64,000 bases of DNA from Micromonospora inositola (GCF_900090285.1 NZ_LT607754.1:3994001-4058000), one strand, 5' to 3'. Positions 1 through 8,645 are shown, numbered from the stretch's first letter. Numbers and translations are program-made. The notes: a model not told the origin generated them from the letters alone.

Positions 1-495
1 CACGTGCACCACCAGGTCGGCGTCGGTGTGCCCGTGCCCCGGGTGGCGCAGCACCACGCGCCGGCCGCCGACGTCCAGCACCGTCTCGGTGTGCACGGTG
101 TGCGTCGGGGCCAACAGCACCGTGTCGGCCAGCTCGGCGGCGAGCGCCGGCCGTTCCTCGCGCGTCTCCTCGTACGCGGCCCGGCGAAGCTGGTCGGGGC
201 GTTCGCGCAGCGCCGCGGCGGCCAGCTCGTGCGCGTACACCGGGCGGGGCGGGTCGGCGGCCAGGGTGGCGTTGCCGAAGCAGTGGTCGAAGTGGTGGTG
301 GGTGTTGACCACGATCCACGGGTGCGGGGTGACCGCCCGGGCCGCGGCGGCCAGCTCGCGCGCCTGGCCCGCGGTGGAGAGGGTGTCCACCAGCAGCGCC
401 GCGCCGTCGCCCACCACCAGCGTCACGTTCACCTGGAGCAGCGGCTCGCGCAGTAGGTGGACGCGGTCGGCGACCTCGACGAAGCGGCTGGTCAT
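1..495 (-). CDS. Metallo-beta-lactamase-fold hydrolase (3' end outside window)
   Basis: The protein starts at an ATG at 495 and runs off the left edge after 165 codons. It carries the metal-binding motif THHHFDH (H66, H68, D70, H71 of the visible part) and later PGHGHTDAD, whose His is the usual next zinc ligand. These define the MBL fold of glyoxalase II-like hydrolases; the substrate cannot be read from the sequence. The start overlaps the stop of the upstream thioesterase gene by 4 bp (ATGA), so the two are translationally coupled. A role in thioester or lactone hydrolysis is suggested by that neighbour only. No long ORF of the ordinary track represents this gene because it is truncated by the window edge. 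Confidence 0.85.
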   Translation of the reverse strand, partial: MTSRFVEVADRVHLLREPLLQVNVTLVVGDGAALLVDTLSTAGQARELAAAARAVTPHPWIVVNTHHHFDHCFGNATLAADPPRPVYAHELAAAALRERPDQLRRAAYEETREERPALAAELADTVLLAPTHTVHTETVLDVGGRRVVLRHPGHGHTDADLVVHV

Positions 496-896
496 GACGC
501 CCGCGAGGCGCGCTCGACGAAGCGCTGCCGGTCGACCAGCACCCGCTCGACCCGTCCCTCGGCGACGGTCTCCCCGCCGTCGGCGACCGTCACCTCGAAC
601 AGCAGCCGTCGGCCGTCGACCGTGGCGAGACGGGCCTGCGCGACCACCGTCCGGCCGACCGGCGTGGGAGCCCGGTGGTCCAGCTCGACCCGCAGCCCGA
701 CGGTGGTCTGCCCGGCCGGCATCCGGGTGGCGGTCGCGGCCACCGTCGCCGCCTCGGCCAGGGCCAGCACCCGGGGGGTGCCGAGCACCGGCACGTCCCC
801 GGAGCCCACCGCCTGTGCGGTGTCGGCGTCGGTGACGGTCAGCTCGACCCGGGCGGTCAGGCCCGGCGCGAAGGAGGGCTCCGGCGGCTCGTGCAT
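492..896 (-). CDS. FlK-like hotdog thioesterase
   Basis: A 134-residue hotdog-fold protein. Thr40, Glu48 and His74 fall at the spacing of the catalytic Thr-Glu-His of fluoroacetyl-CoA thioesterase FlK (T42, E50, H76), inside the family segments LGTPRVLALAEAA and DHRAPTPVGRTV. It should hydrolyse a small acyl-CoA. FlK-like proteins are common in actinobacteria without any fluoroacetate, so substrate is open. The ATG at 896 is chosen over a longer reading to 1070 because the domain begins here and a TACGCT box lies 6 nt upstream. It is the first gene of a two-gene operon with the MBL-fold hydrolase. Confidence 0.8.
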   Translation of the reverse strand: MHEPPEPSFAPGLTARVELTVTDADTAQAVGSGDVPVLGTPRVLALAEAATVAATATRMPAGQTTVGLRVELDHRAPTPVGRTVVAQARLATVDGRRLLFEVTVADGGETVAEGRVERVLVDRQRFVERASRAS

Positions 897-902
897 GGTC
901 CC

Positions 903-908
903 AGCGTA
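903..908 (-). promoter_or_regulatory. -10 box of thioesterase, leaderless
   Basis: TACGCT on the minus strand ends 6 nt before the ATG at 896. No Shine-Dalgarno fits in that space, so the transcript probably begins at the start codon. Confidence 0.5.
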
Positions 909-978
909 GGTGTTCGCCCGCGGTCCGGGCGACGCCGGGCGACAACCGGCCCATCCCCGAGCCCGGCCCGTCCGAGTC

Positions 979-1004
979 CGTCGACCGCACCCGTCGACCG
1001 CACC
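979..1004. repeat. 13-bp tandem repeat, two copies
   Basis: CGTCGACCGCACC occurs twice head to tail, followed by a partial third copy (CGTCGG). It lies in the divergent intergenic region between the thioesterase and the PAP2 gene, where no other feature was seen except the two promoters. Confidence 0.7.
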
Positions 1005-1122
1005 CGTCGGCCGGGCTCGATGATCAGCGGTCGGGTGCGACGGACCCCCGTCGGCCGTGTCGCTCGCCACCCGGCCCGCGCGACGGGCGGTGGTCGGCGT
1101 CGGTCCCTGCGTCGCCCGCCGT

Positions 1123-1128
1123 TAACCT
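1123..1128 (+). promoter_or_regulatory. -10 box of PAP2 gene, leaderless
   Basis: TAACCT lies 8 nt before the ATG at 1137, and there is no Shine-Dalgarno sequence. Confidence 0.5.
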
Positions 1129-1136
1129 TGACCGCG

Positions 1137-2216
1137 ATGGCCGTCGTGACAGATCCCCAGCCCCCCGCCCGGACCGGCCCGGCCGCGTCGCCCGACGGCG
1201 GGCGACGCCGCGTCACCGCCATGGCGATCTGGGCGGTGGCGTTCGTGGCCGGCTGGTTCGCCATCGGCCTGCCCACCGACCCGGCGTACGCCTTCCTCTG
1301 GATCTGGGCGGCCACCATCGCCTGGAACTCCACCCGGCCGTGGCGCAGCCACCTGCGGTTCGCCCGGGACTGGGTCCCGGTGGTGCTGCTCCTCGCCGGG
1401 TACAACCTTTCCCGGGGGTTCGCGGACAACGGGGCGACGCCGCACGCGATGGAGCTGATCGTCGCCGACCGGTTCCTGCTCGGCTGGGCCACCGGTGGCG
1501 AGGTGCCCACCGTCTGGTTGCAGCAGCACCTGTACCGGCCCGAGGTGCACTGGTGGGACGTGGTGGTCAGCTGGGTCTACTTCTCCCACTTCGTGGTGAC
1601 CCTGGCCGCCGCCGCGGTGCTCTGGCTGCGCGACCGGACCCGCTGGGCGGCATACATGCGGCGGTGGGCGTTCCTCTGCGCCGCCGGGCTGGTCACCTAC
1701 TTCCTCTACCCGGCCGCGCCGCCCTGGTGGGCCGCGCAGAACGGTCTGCTCACCGAGGTCGCCCGCATCTCCACCCGGGGCTGGAAGGCGTTCGGCATGC
1801 ACGGCGCGGGCAACGTGCTCAACGCCGGCCAGATCGCCGCCAACCCGGTGGCCGCGATGCCCTCCCTGCACACCGCGTTCGCCCTCTTCGTCGTGCTGTT
1901 CTTCCTCGGAGCCACCCGGCGGCGCTGGTGGCCGCTGCTGCTGGCGTACCCGCTGGCGATGACGTTCACCCTGGTCTACAGCGGCGAGCACTACATGATC
2001 GACGTGCTGGTCGGCTGGGCGTACGTCGGGATGACCTTCCTCGTCGTCGCCCTGGCCGAACGCTGGTGGGCGGCCCGGCGGGCGCGGAGCGCGCCCTCGT
2101 CGGCGGCGCGGGAGGTCATCGACGGCCCGGCAGCGGCCCCGGCGACCCCCGCCGCCGGCCGGGAAGCGGGACGGGACGCCGCCGCCGACTCCTCGCCGGT
2201 GCCGGCCGACCGCTGA
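1137..2216 (+). CDS. PAP2-superfamily membrane phosphatase
   Basis: A 359-residue integral membrane protein with about six hydrophobic segments. It holds the PAP2 signature: AAMPSLHTAFA (C2 motif with the active-site His) and SGEHYMIDVLVGW (C3 motif, His nucleophile and supporting Asp). The layout fits the inositol phosphorylceramide synthase / AUR1-like branch of the PAP2 family, which acts on lipid phosphates at the membrane. The C-terminal 45 residues are Ala/Pro rich and low complexity. The start at 1137 is favoured by a TAACCT box 8 nt upstream. The coding end is duplicated in the DNA (see 2197-2240). The exact lipid substrate is unknown. Confidence 0.85.
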   Translation: MAVVTDPQPPARTGPAASPDGGRRRVTAMAIWAVAFVAGWFAIGLPTDPAYAFLWIWAATIAWNSTRPWRSHLRFARDWVPVVLLLAGYNLSRGFADNGATPHAMELIVADRFLLGWATGGEVPTVWLQQHLYRPEVHWWDVVVSWVYFSHFVVTLAAAAVLWLRDRTRWAAYMRRWAFLCAAGLVTYFLYPAAPPWWAAQNGLLTEVARISTRGWKAFGMHGAGNVLNAGQIAANPVAAMPSLHTAFALFVVLFFLGATRRRWWPLLLAYPLAMTFTLVYSGEHYMIDVLVGWAYVGMTFLVVALAERWWAARRARSAPSSAAREVIDGPAAAPATPAAGREAGRDAAADSSPVPADR

Positions 2217-2240
2217 CGCGGTGCCGGCCGACCGCTGACG
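2197..2240. repeat. Perfect 22-bp tandem duplication across a stop codon
   Basis: Positions 2197-2218 and 2219-2240 are identical. The first copy contains the last codons and TGA (2214-2216) of the PAP2 gene; the second copy repeats them, with a second TGA at 2236-2238, downstream of the real stop. It is a recent-looking slippage or duplication with no effect on the protein. Confidence 0.85.
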
Positions 2241-2330
2241 GGTCGCCGTCGGGCGGCCCGCCCCTCGGCCGCCGGTGGCGGGCCCGGCCGCCGACGGCAC
2301 ACGGGGCGCGCGGGTGCCCTGATGGCCGGG

Positions 2331-3995
2331 CTAGGCCCGGGGATCTCCGTCGGCACGGCGGGCGGCGTGCGCCCGCGCGTTCAGCTCGGCCGCCAGTTCC
2401 CACGCCTCGGCCACGTCCCGGTCGTGCGCGGCCGCACCGGCCCCACCGGCCGTGTCCGCGTGCACCGTGGCCAGCCGCAGCCGCCGTTGCGCCGGCCCCT
2501 GCGTCACCCGCACGCTCTGGATCCGGGCGTACGGGACGATCGCCAACTGCCGGGTGAGCAGGCCGGAGCGGGCGGCGAAAACGCGGTCGTCGAGGCCCAC
2601 GCCGGTCGCCGACCGGCTCAGCGGACGCAGCCAGCGGGCCCGCCGCGGCGGCCGGGTCAGCGGCAGCGCGGTGAGGCGTACGCCCGGCAGCACCTCCGCC
2701 ACCACCAGCTCGCCGGTGCGCAGATCGCCGACCGGGAGCAGGCGGTCCGGGCGGTTCCGGTCGTCCGGCTCGGCGCCCGAGTAGCCGGCCACCTCCAGCC
2801 GCAGCCGCAGCCAGCCCTTCATCCGCCACAGCAGCGGCCAGGTCACGCCGACGGTCTGCACCCGGTGCAGCGGCACCGTCTGCGCCCGGGTCTCCAGCAG
2901 GCCGTTGCGAATGCGCAGCGTGTCCTCGTCCCGGTCCAGCCGGAAGCCCCAGTCGTCGAGGACCCGGCGGACGGGTTGCAGCAGGACGCCCGCCATCGCG
3001 GTCAGGGTGCTGGCGACCGCGATGAAGGACCGGGAACCCTCGGAGAGGAACTGCGCCACCACGAAGGCCAGGCCGAACGGGAGCAGGAAGGCCTGCGGGG
3101 TGAGCAGTTGGCTGACCAGCAGGTCCGTGTTGCGTACCGTGTGCAGCCAGCGCCCGGCCGGCGCCGGCGCGGCGGCCTGGCCGGCGGCGGGCGCGACGGC
3201 CTCCGGCGGGCGGCCGGCAGCGGCCTGGGGCGCGCGGCCGGCGACGGCGAGCAGGCGCTGGCGCAGCGCGGCCGCCTCGGCCACCCCCAGGTACGCCAGC
3301 GGCGCCTCGGTCTTGCCCCCGCCCACCACCTCCAGGCGCAGCTCCGCGAGCCCGGTGAGCTGGGCCAGCAGCGGGCGGACCAGCTCCACGGCCTGCAACC
3401 GTTCCAGCGGGATGGCCCGGGTACGCCGCCAGATCAGCCCCTCGTGCACCCGCAACTCCCGGCCGACGATGTGGTAGCCGGTGTTGTACCAGCTGACCAC
3501 GGCCAGCACGGTGGCGCCGAGGGCGAGCACCGCGGCCATTGCGGCGAACCAGCCGAAGCCGACCCGGGAGAGCGTGGACCAGGAGAGACCGGCGATCACC
3601 ACCACCAGCGACTTGGCGCCGTGCAGCACGGGACTCAACGGGTGCAGCCGCTGCCGGGGCTCCTCGCCGGGCGGGGCAGCGACGCCCGGCACGCCCGGCC
3701 AGCCGTGCCCGGGCCAGCCTTGCCCGACCGTCCCCGGCACCGGCGCCCCGGGCTGCGGCGCGGCCGGCCAGTGGGCCGGCCCGGGGGTGCCGGGTGGTCC
3801 GGCCGGCCAGGGCGGCTGGGCGGGGTGGGGGGTTGCAGGTCGCGGGGCCGCCGGCCAGGGCGGCTGGGCGGGGTCGTGGGCGGCGGGTCGCGGCGCGTGC
3901 GGCCAGGGTGGCGGGGCGGGGCCGGCGGGCGGCGGGGCCGGCTCGGGATCGGGTTGCGGCGCGTCGGGCCGCGGGTCGGCCGGACCGTCGCTCAC
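2331..3995 (-). CDS. PH-domain (YdbT-like, bPH2) membrane protein, proline-rich N-terminus
   Basis: A 554-residue protein starting at a GTG that overlaps the stop of the upstream gene (GTGA). Residues 1 to about 110 are Pro/Ala/Trp-rich with repeats of the type PAQPPWPA. The rest has paired membrane segments followed by repeated bacterial PH domains (bPH2, the YdbS/YdbT family), for example IPLERLQAVELVRPLLAQLTGLAELRLEV and VPLHRVQTVGVTWPLL-type strands. YdbT-like proteins occur with YdbS-like partners as here. They contribute to membrane-stress or antibiotic tolerance in Bacillus; the role here is inferred. DNA coding for the proline-rich part contains near-identical tandem blocks around 3800-3880. 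Confidence 0.8.
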   Translation of the reverse strand: MSDGPADPRPDAPQPDPEPAPPPAGPAPPPWPHAPRPAAHDPAQPPWPAAPRPATPHPAQPPWPAGPPGTPGPAHWPAAPQPGAPVPGTVGQGWPGHGWPGVPGVAAPPGEEPRQRLHPLSPVLHGAKSLVVVIAGLSWSTLSRVGFGWFAAMAAVLALGATVLAVVSWYNTGYHIVGRELRVHEGLIWRRTRAIPLERLQAVELVRPLLAQLTGLAELRLEVVGGGKTEAPLAYLGVAEAAALRQRLLAVAGRAPQAAAGRPPEAVAPAAGQAAAPAPAGRWLHTVRNTDLLVSQLLTPQAFLLPFGLAFVVAQFLSEGSRSFIAVASTLTAMAGVLLQPVRRVLDDWGFRLDRDEDTLRIRNGLLETRAQTVPLHRVQTVGVTWPLLWRMKGWLRLRLEVAGYSGAEPDDRNRPDRLLPVGDLRTGELVVAEVLPGVRLTALPLTRPPRRARWLRPLSRSATGVGLDDRVFAARSGLLTRQLAIVPYARIQSVRVTQGPAQRRLRLATVHADTAGGAGAAAHDRDVAEAWELAAELNARAHAARRADGDPRA

Positions 3996-4519
3996 AGGCC
4001 CTCCGCCCGGTCCTCGCCGAGCGCGGTCAGCCGGTCGCGCAGCCGGGAGGCCTCCGCCGGCGGCAGCCCGGGCACCCGCGCGTCGCTCGCTGCCGCGGCC
4101 GTGTGCAGCTGCACGGTGGCCAGGTCGAACGCCCGCTCCAGCGGCCCGGCGCTGACGTCGACGAACTGCATCCGCGAGTACGGGACGATGGAGAGCCGCC
4201 GGACCAGCAGCCCGTGCCGGACCAGCAGGTCGTGCTCCCGCTCGGCGTACCCCCAGGCGTGCACCGCCCGGACGATCGCGACCACCCGCCAGCCGGCCAG
4301 CAGGACGATCACGCCGAGGGCGGCGCCGAAGAGCCAGTGCCCGCTGAACGCCCAGCCGAGGCCGAGCCCGATCAGCAGAACGGCCAGCAGCACGCCGAGC
4401 CGGATCAGCTCCACCCAGATCAGGTCGTGGGAGATCGGCTGCCAGCGGACGGTGTCCGGCCACGGCTCCAGCGGGCCGGCCGGGGCCGACGGCGGCCCGG
4501 CGAGGTCGTCACCGTTCAC
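3992..4519 (-). CDS. PH-domain (YdbS-like) membrane protein
   Basis: A 175-residue protein from a GTG start. Two hydrophobic helices at about residues 38-58 and 62-82 precede one bacterial PH domain with the typical segment HGLLVRRLSIVPYSRMQFVDV. Length and order match the YdbS family. It is translationally coupled to the longer YdbT-like partner (4-bp overlap) and starts 22 nt after the stop of the small upstream gene at 4542, so all three probably form one transcript. The two PH proteins are likely to work as a membrane complex, by family precedent. Confidence 0.8.
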   Translation of the reverse strand: MNGDDLAGPPSAPAGPLEPWPDTVRWQPISHDLIWVELIRLGVLLAVLLIGLGLGWAFSGHWLFGAALGVIVLLAGWRVVAIVRAVHAWGYAEREHDLLVRHGLLVRRLSIVPYSRMQFVDVSAGPLERAFDLATVQLHTAAAASDARVPGLPPAEASRLRDRLTALGEDRAEGL

Positions 4520-4541
4520 CGGGGTGATCCGCTGCGCTCAC

Positions 4542-4772
4542 TCACCCTTCGAGGGTAGGCGATCCGGCCACCGCCGCCACCTCGCGCAGGAAGCCACGTG
4601 CATCGAGAAACGCGCCGAGCGATTCGCGGTGCTCGGGACAGGCCAGCCACGTCTTGCGCCGGTCGGGGTCGTGCAGGCGGGGATTGTTCCAGCGCAGCGC
4701 CCAGGCGGCCGGAGCGCGACAACCGCGTGCCGAACAGATCGGCGCCTCTTCGGCAGGGCGGGAAGTGGTCAT
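4542..4772 (-). CDS. Small conserved actinobacterial protein, possible zinc ribbon
   Basis: A 76-residue protein with one CSARGC knuckle near residue 13 and a second Cys/His pair, ACPEH, near residue 44, which together look like a small metal-binding site. The central stretch ALRWNNPRLH followed by RRKTW is of a kind found in small conserved actinobacterial proteins; database copies are sometimes labelled acetone carboxylase, which I regard as unsupported. A TAGACT box lies 7 nt before the ATG, so it is probably leaderless and heads the operon with the two PH-domain genes. Function unknown. Confidence 0.75.
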   Translation of the reverse strand: MTTSRPAEEAPICSARGCRAPAAWALRWNNPRLHDPDRRKTWLACPEHRESLGAFLDARGFLREVAAVAGSPTLEG

Positions 4773-4779
4773 CGGGGCG

Positions 4780-4785
4780 AGTCTA
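4780..4785 (-). promoter_or_regulatory. -10 box of small zinc-ribbon gene, leaderless
   Basis: TAGACT on the minus strand ends exactly 7 nt before the ATG at 4772. Confidence 0.55.
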
Positions 4786-5019
4786 GGCCGCGCTCCGGGA
4801 AGTTTTAGCGCCGGGCGGCCACGGGGGGAGCCGCCCGGCGACGGGGTGAATCGTACACACGCCGTACCCCTTCCTGTCCACCCGTGTTCAGGGTTTTCCG
4901 GGCCACGGGACGGCGTGGCGAAAATCGTCCTCTCGCACCCTCGGCTCTCAGCCGGGCATGACAGTCTTGATACGCATCACGCCGCGACGACCGACGACCG
5001 ACCATGCTGTGGAGGACCG

Positions 5020-6129
5020 GTGGCCCAGCCGACCACGCCCGACGCCCCGACCCCGACCGAGGCCCTGCCGGACGCGCCCCCGCCGGTCAGCACGACTCCG
5101 GCCGAGGACGCCACCCTGCTGGAACGCGCCCTGTTCGAGATCAAGCGGGTGATCGTCGGTCAGGACCGGATGGTCGAGCGGATGTTCGTCGCCCTGCTGG
5201 CCCGGGGGCACTGCCTGCTCGAGGGGGTGCCCGGGGTGGCGAAGACCCTCGCCGTGGAGACCCTCGCCAAGGTGGTGGGCGGCTCCTTCGCCCGGGTCCA
5301 GTTCACCCCCGACCTGGTCCCCGCCGACATCGTGGGCACCCGGATCTACCGCCAGTCCAGCGAGAAGTTCGACGTCGAGCTGGGCCCCGTCTTCGTGAAC
5401 TTCCTGCTGGCCGACGAGATCAACCGGGCGCCGGCCAAGGTGCAGTCGGCGCTGCTGGAGGTGATGAGCGAGCGCCAGGTCTCCATCGGCGGCGAGACCC
5501 ACCGGGTGCCCGACCCGTTCCTGGTGATGGCGACGCAGAACCCGATCGAGCAGGAGGGCGTCTATCCGCTGCCGGAGGCGCAGCGCGACCGCTTCCTGAT
5601 GAAGGTCCTGGTCGGCTACCCGACCGACGCCGAGGAGCGGGAGATCGTCTACCGGATGGGCGTCGCCCCGCCCGAGCCGACGCCGGTGTTCAGCACGCCC
5701 GACCTGATCGCCCTCCAGCGCAAGGCCGACCAGGTCTTCGTGCACAACGCGCTGGTCGATTACGCGGTCCGGCTGGTGCTGGCCACCCGCGCCCCGGCCG
5801 AGCACGGCATGCCGGACGTCGCGCAGCTCATCCAGTACGGCGCCAGCCCGCGCGCCTCGCTCGGGCTGGTCCGGGCCAGCCGGGCGCTGGCCCTGCTGCG
5901 CGGCCGGGACTACGCCCTGCCGCAGGACGTGCAGGACATCGCCCCGGACATCCTGCGCCACCGGCTGGTGCTCAGCTACGACGCGCTCGCCGACGACGTC
6001 CCCGCCGACCACATCGTGCACCGGGTGATGTCCACCATCCCGCTGCCCGCCGTCGCGCCCCGGCAGCAGGCCACCCCGCCGCCACCGGTTGCCCCGGCCG
6101 GCGCGGGCTGGCCCGGGCAGCGGCCGTGA
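5020..6129 (+). CDS. MoxR-family AAA+ ATPase
   Basis: A 369-residue AAA+ ATPase. Walker A is GVPGVAKT (residues 69-76), Walker B is LLADEINRAP (D132, E133), and sensor 1 is MATQNPIEQEG. MoxR ATPases act as chaperones that mature or insert cofactors in partner proteins together with VWA-domain proteins. The gene is followed by DUF58 and VWA genes with 4-bp overlaps, the standard MoxR/DUF58/BatA arrangement. The GTG at 5020 is chosen because GGAGGA (5011-5016) lies just upstream; the N-terminal 28 residues are Pro/Thr-rich and disordered-looking. Confidence 0.93.
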   Translation: MAQPTTPDAPTPTEALPDAPPPVSTTPAEDATLLERALFEIKRVIVGQDRMVERMFVALLARGHCLLEGVPGVAKTLAVETLAKVVGGSFARVQFTPDLVPADIVGTRIYRQSSEKFDVELGPVFVNFLLADEINRAPAKVQSALLEVMSERQVSIGGETHRVPDPFLVMATQNPIEQEGVYPLPEAQRDRFLMKVLVGYPTDAEEREIVYRMGVAPPEPTPVFSTPDLIALQRKADQVFVHNALVDYAVRLVLATRAPAEHGMPDVAQLIQYGASPRASLGLVRASRALALLRGRDYALPQDVQDIAPDILRHRLVLSYDALADDVPADHIVHRVMSTIPLPAVAPRQQATPPPPVAPAGAGWPGQRP

Positions 6130-7112
6130 CCCCACCCACCCACCTGCCGGCCGGGGCCGGCGCGGAGCGCAGCGGCGCGGTGCTGTCCCGGTTGCAACTG
6201 CTGGTCACCCGCAAGCTCGACGGCCTGCTCCAGGGCGACTACGCCGGGCTGCTGCCCGGGCCGGGCAGCGAGGCGGGGGAGTCCCGCGAGTACCGCCCCG
6301 GCGACGACGTACGCCGGATGGACTGGCCGGTCACCGCGCGGACCACGATGCCGCACGTCCGGCGTACGGTGGCCGACCGGGAGCTGGAGACCTGGCTGGC
6401 GGTGGACCTCTCGGCGAGCCTGGACTTCGGCACCGGCCGGTGGCTAAAGCGCGACGTGGTGGTCGCCGCGGCGGCCGCCCTGGCCCACCTGACGGTACGC
6501 GGCGGCAACCGGATCGGGGCGGTGGTCGGCACCGGCGCCCCGGCGCCCCCGCGGGCCGGCCGGTGGCGGGGCGCCCCCCCGGCGGCCGGGCCGGGGACGC
6601 TGCGCCGGCTGCCCGCCCGGGCCGGCCGCAAGGAGGCGCAGGGCCTGCTCCGGGCGATCGCCGAGGCGGAGATCCAGCCCGGGCGCAGCGACCTCGGGGC
6701 GCTGGTCGACATGCTCAACCGGCCGCCGCGCCGACGCGGTGTGGCGGTGGTCATCTCCGACTTCCTGGCACCGCCGCAGCAGTGGGGCCGGCCGATCCGT
6801 AAGCTGCGGGTCCGGCACGACGTGCTGGCGATCGAGGTGGTGGACCCGCGCGAGCTGGAGCTGCCCGACGTGGGGGTGCTGCCCGTGGTCGACCCGGAGA
6901 CGGGGGAGCTGCACGAGGTGCAGACCGCCGACCCGCGGCTGCGCCGCCGGTACGCCGACGCGGCCGCCGCCCAGCGGGCGGCGATCGCCGCGGAGCTGCG
7001 CGCCGCGGGCGCGGCCCACCTGCGGCTGCGTACGGACCGAGACTGGCTGCTGGACATGGTGCGCTTCGTGGCCGCGCAGCGGCACGCCCGCACCCGAGGG
7101 ACGACACGATGA
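6126..7112 (+). CDS. DUF58 domain-containing protein
   Basis: A 328-residue protein with the DUF58 hallmark EYRPGDDVRRMDW (about residues 56-68) followed by a VWA-like fold (WLAVDLSASLDFG). DUF58 proteins sit between MoxR ATPases and BatA-like VWA membrane proteins and are thought to bridge them. Here it overlaps the MoxR stop by GTGA and the next start by ATGA. The central region carries a Pro/Ala/Gly-rich insertion (about residues 135-160). The client of the complex cannot be told from the sequence. Confidence 0.88.
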   Translation: MTPPTHLPAGAGAERSGAVLSRLQLLVTRKLDGLLQGDYAGLLPGPGSEAGESREYRPGDDVRRMDWPVTARTTMPHVRRTVADRELETWLAVDLSASLDFGTGRWLKRDVVVAAAAALAHLTVRGGNRIGAVVGTGAPAPPRAGRWRGAPPAAGPGTLRRLPARAGRKEAQGLLRAIAEAEIQPGRSDLGALVDMLNRPPRRRGVAVVISDFLAPPQQWGRPIRKLRVRHDVLAIEVVDPRELELPDVGVLPVVDPETGELHEVQTADPRLRRRYADAAAAQRAAIAAELRAAGAAHLRLRTDRDWLLDMVRFVAAQRHARTRGTTR

Positions 7113-8059
7113 TCCGTTTTCTGCAACCGTGGTGGCTGCTGGCCGTGCTGCCGGTGCTCGCCCTTGCCGCCGCGTACGTCTGGCGGCAGCTGCACCGCCG
7201 GGCGTACGCGATGCGGTTCACCAACGTGGACCTGCTGCGGACCCTCGCGCCGAAGGGGCTGGGCTGGCGGCGGCACGCGGCGGCCACCGCGTTCCTGCTC
7301 TGCCTGCTCGTGCTCGCCACCGCGCTGGCCCGGCCGGCGATGGACACCAAGGAGCCCCTGGAGCGGGCCACCGTCATGCTCGCCATCGACGTGTCGCTGT
7401 CGATGCAGGCCGACGACGTGGCGCCGAACCGGCTGGAGGCGGCCCAGGAGGCGGCCAAGCAGTTCGTCGGGGAGCTGCCGGAGAACTACAACCTCGGGTT
7501 GGTCTCCTTCGCCAAGTCGGCGAACGTGCTGGTCTCGCCGACCAAGGACCGGGAGGCGGTGACCACCGCCATCGACGGACTGGTGCTGGCCGAGTCGACG
7601 GCCACCGGGGAGGCGGTGTTCACCTGCCTGGAGGCCATCCGTTCGGTGCCGGCCGACGGCGCGGCGGGCATCCCGCCGGCCCGGATCGTGCTGCTCTCCG
7701 ACGGGTACCGCACCTCGGGGCGGTCGGTGGAGGAGGCCGCCGCGGCGGCCCAGGCGGCGAACGTCCCGGTCTCCACGATCGCGTTCGGCACCGACTCGGG
7801 GCAGGTGGAGATCGGCGGCCAGCCGCAGCGGGTGCCGGTGGACCGGATGGCTCTCGCGCAGCTCGCGGAAACCACCGAGGGGTTCTTCTACGAGGCCGCC
7901 TCGGTCAGCGAGCTGAAGCAGGTCTACCAGGACATGGGCAGCTCGATCGGGTTCCGGACCGAGCCGCGCGAGATCACCCAGTGGTACGCGGGAATCGCGC
8001 TGCTCCTCGCCCTCTGCGCGGGTGGGCTGAGCCTGCTCTGGTCGTCGCGCCTGTTCTGA
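7109..8059 (+). CDS. BatA-like VWA-domain membrane protein
   Basis: A 316-residue protein with an N-terminal membrane helix (about residues 8-25), a second helix (about 58-73), a von Willebrand factor A domain with an intact MIDAS start DVSLS (D94, S96, S98), and a C-terminal helix. This is the BatA/aerotolerance-regulator arrangement. It is the last gene of the MoxR operon. The MIDAS should bind a divalent metal and contact the MoxR or DUF58 partner. No downstream BatB-like gene is present. Confidence 0.9.
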   Translation: MIRFLQPWWLLAVLPVLALAAAYVWRQLHRRAYAMRFTNVDLLRTLAPKGLGWRRHAAATAFLLCLLVLATALARPAMDTKEPLERATVMLAIDVSLSMQADDVAPNRLEAAQEAAKQFVGELPENYNLGLVSFAKSANVLVSPTKDREAVTTAIDGLVLAESTATGEAVFTCLEAIRSVPADGAAGIPPARIVLLSDGYRTSGRSVEEAAAAAQAANVPVSTIAFGTDSGQVEIGGQPQRVPVDRMALAQLAETTEGFFYEAASVSELKQVYQDMGSSIGFRTEPREITQWYAGIALLLALCAGGLSLLWSSRLF

Positions 8060-8132
8060 GCGGGCGCGGCGGCCGGCGACGACCACAGCGGGACGACACG
8101 TGTCGCTCGCCGCGGCCGACAGCCGGCGGTGG

Positions 8133-8219
8133 TCAGTGACCGCCGCCGGCCAGGACGAAGAGGACGGCCACCCAGACGGCGGCGAGGGTGAAGCCCAGCG
8201 GGGCGACGTAACGGCTCAT
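8133..8219 (-). CDS. Possible 28-residue single-helix membrane peptide
   Basis: An ATG at 8219 opens a 28-codon frame, MSRYVAPLGF followed by a strongly hydrophobic run ending in AGGGH. A GGAG lies 8 nt before the ATG. The composition (one transmembrane helix, no charged residues inside it) contrasts with the arginine-rich shadow frames around it. It is too short to place in a family, and conservation would be needed to accept it. Confidence 0.4.
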   Translation of the reverse strand: MSRYVAPLGFTLAAVWVAVLFVLAGGGH

Positions 8220-8447
8220 GGACAGGCTCCGGTGGCGGCTGGCGGTCCGCGACGGGACCGCAGGGGCAGGCAGGACGCGCACACGAAGTCGTGACCGGGG
8301 GGCTCCCCGCGGCCGGCCCGGGTCGGGGCGGCGCAGCACGCTCACCCCGGCCGGGGCCGAGGGTCACGCGGGGGGAGCGGGAGCTGGGTCAGCTCGCCAG
8401 ACTGAGTCGTGGCTCAGCGGGGCTGACGTTCGGCCCGGCCACGACTG

Positions 8448-8480
8448 GGAGGATCGCTATCTCGCACAGCGATCACCTCC
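8448..8480. terminator. Hairpin downstream of the response regulator
   Basis: GATCGCT (8452-8458) pairs with AGCGATC (8468-8474); the stem continues as GGAGG/CCTCC after a one-base bulge. A second hairpin, GCGGGTG/CACCCGC, is at 8503-8522. They lie between convergent genes. There is no U tract, as is usual in this GC range. Confidence 0.4.
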
Positions 8481-8645
8481 TGCGGTCGGCGGGGCCCGGA
8501 ACGCGGGTGATCCACCACCCGCAAACGTGGATGATCGTACACCCGGCGCGCCGGCGCGCCGCACTCGGCCGACCGGCCCCCACCCGCCCCACCGGAGGGT
8601 CATCCGGCTCCGGTCCGGCGAGCCGCCGGTCAGCCGCCTCGGGGG

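Larger units (their letters stand above)
8060..8645. other. Convergent intergenic region between VWA and response-regulator genes
   Basis: These 586 bp hold a possible 28-codon membrane peptide on the minus strand (8133-8219) and two hairpins (8448-8480 and 8503-8522). I see no other coding signal; longer readings through it are arginine/proline-rich shadows. Confidence 0.5.

Noticed and set aside
1..835. Plus-strand frames at the left edge
   Set aside because: The minus strand carries an MBL-fold gene and a thioesterase with conserved catalytic residues; the plus frames are their shadows.
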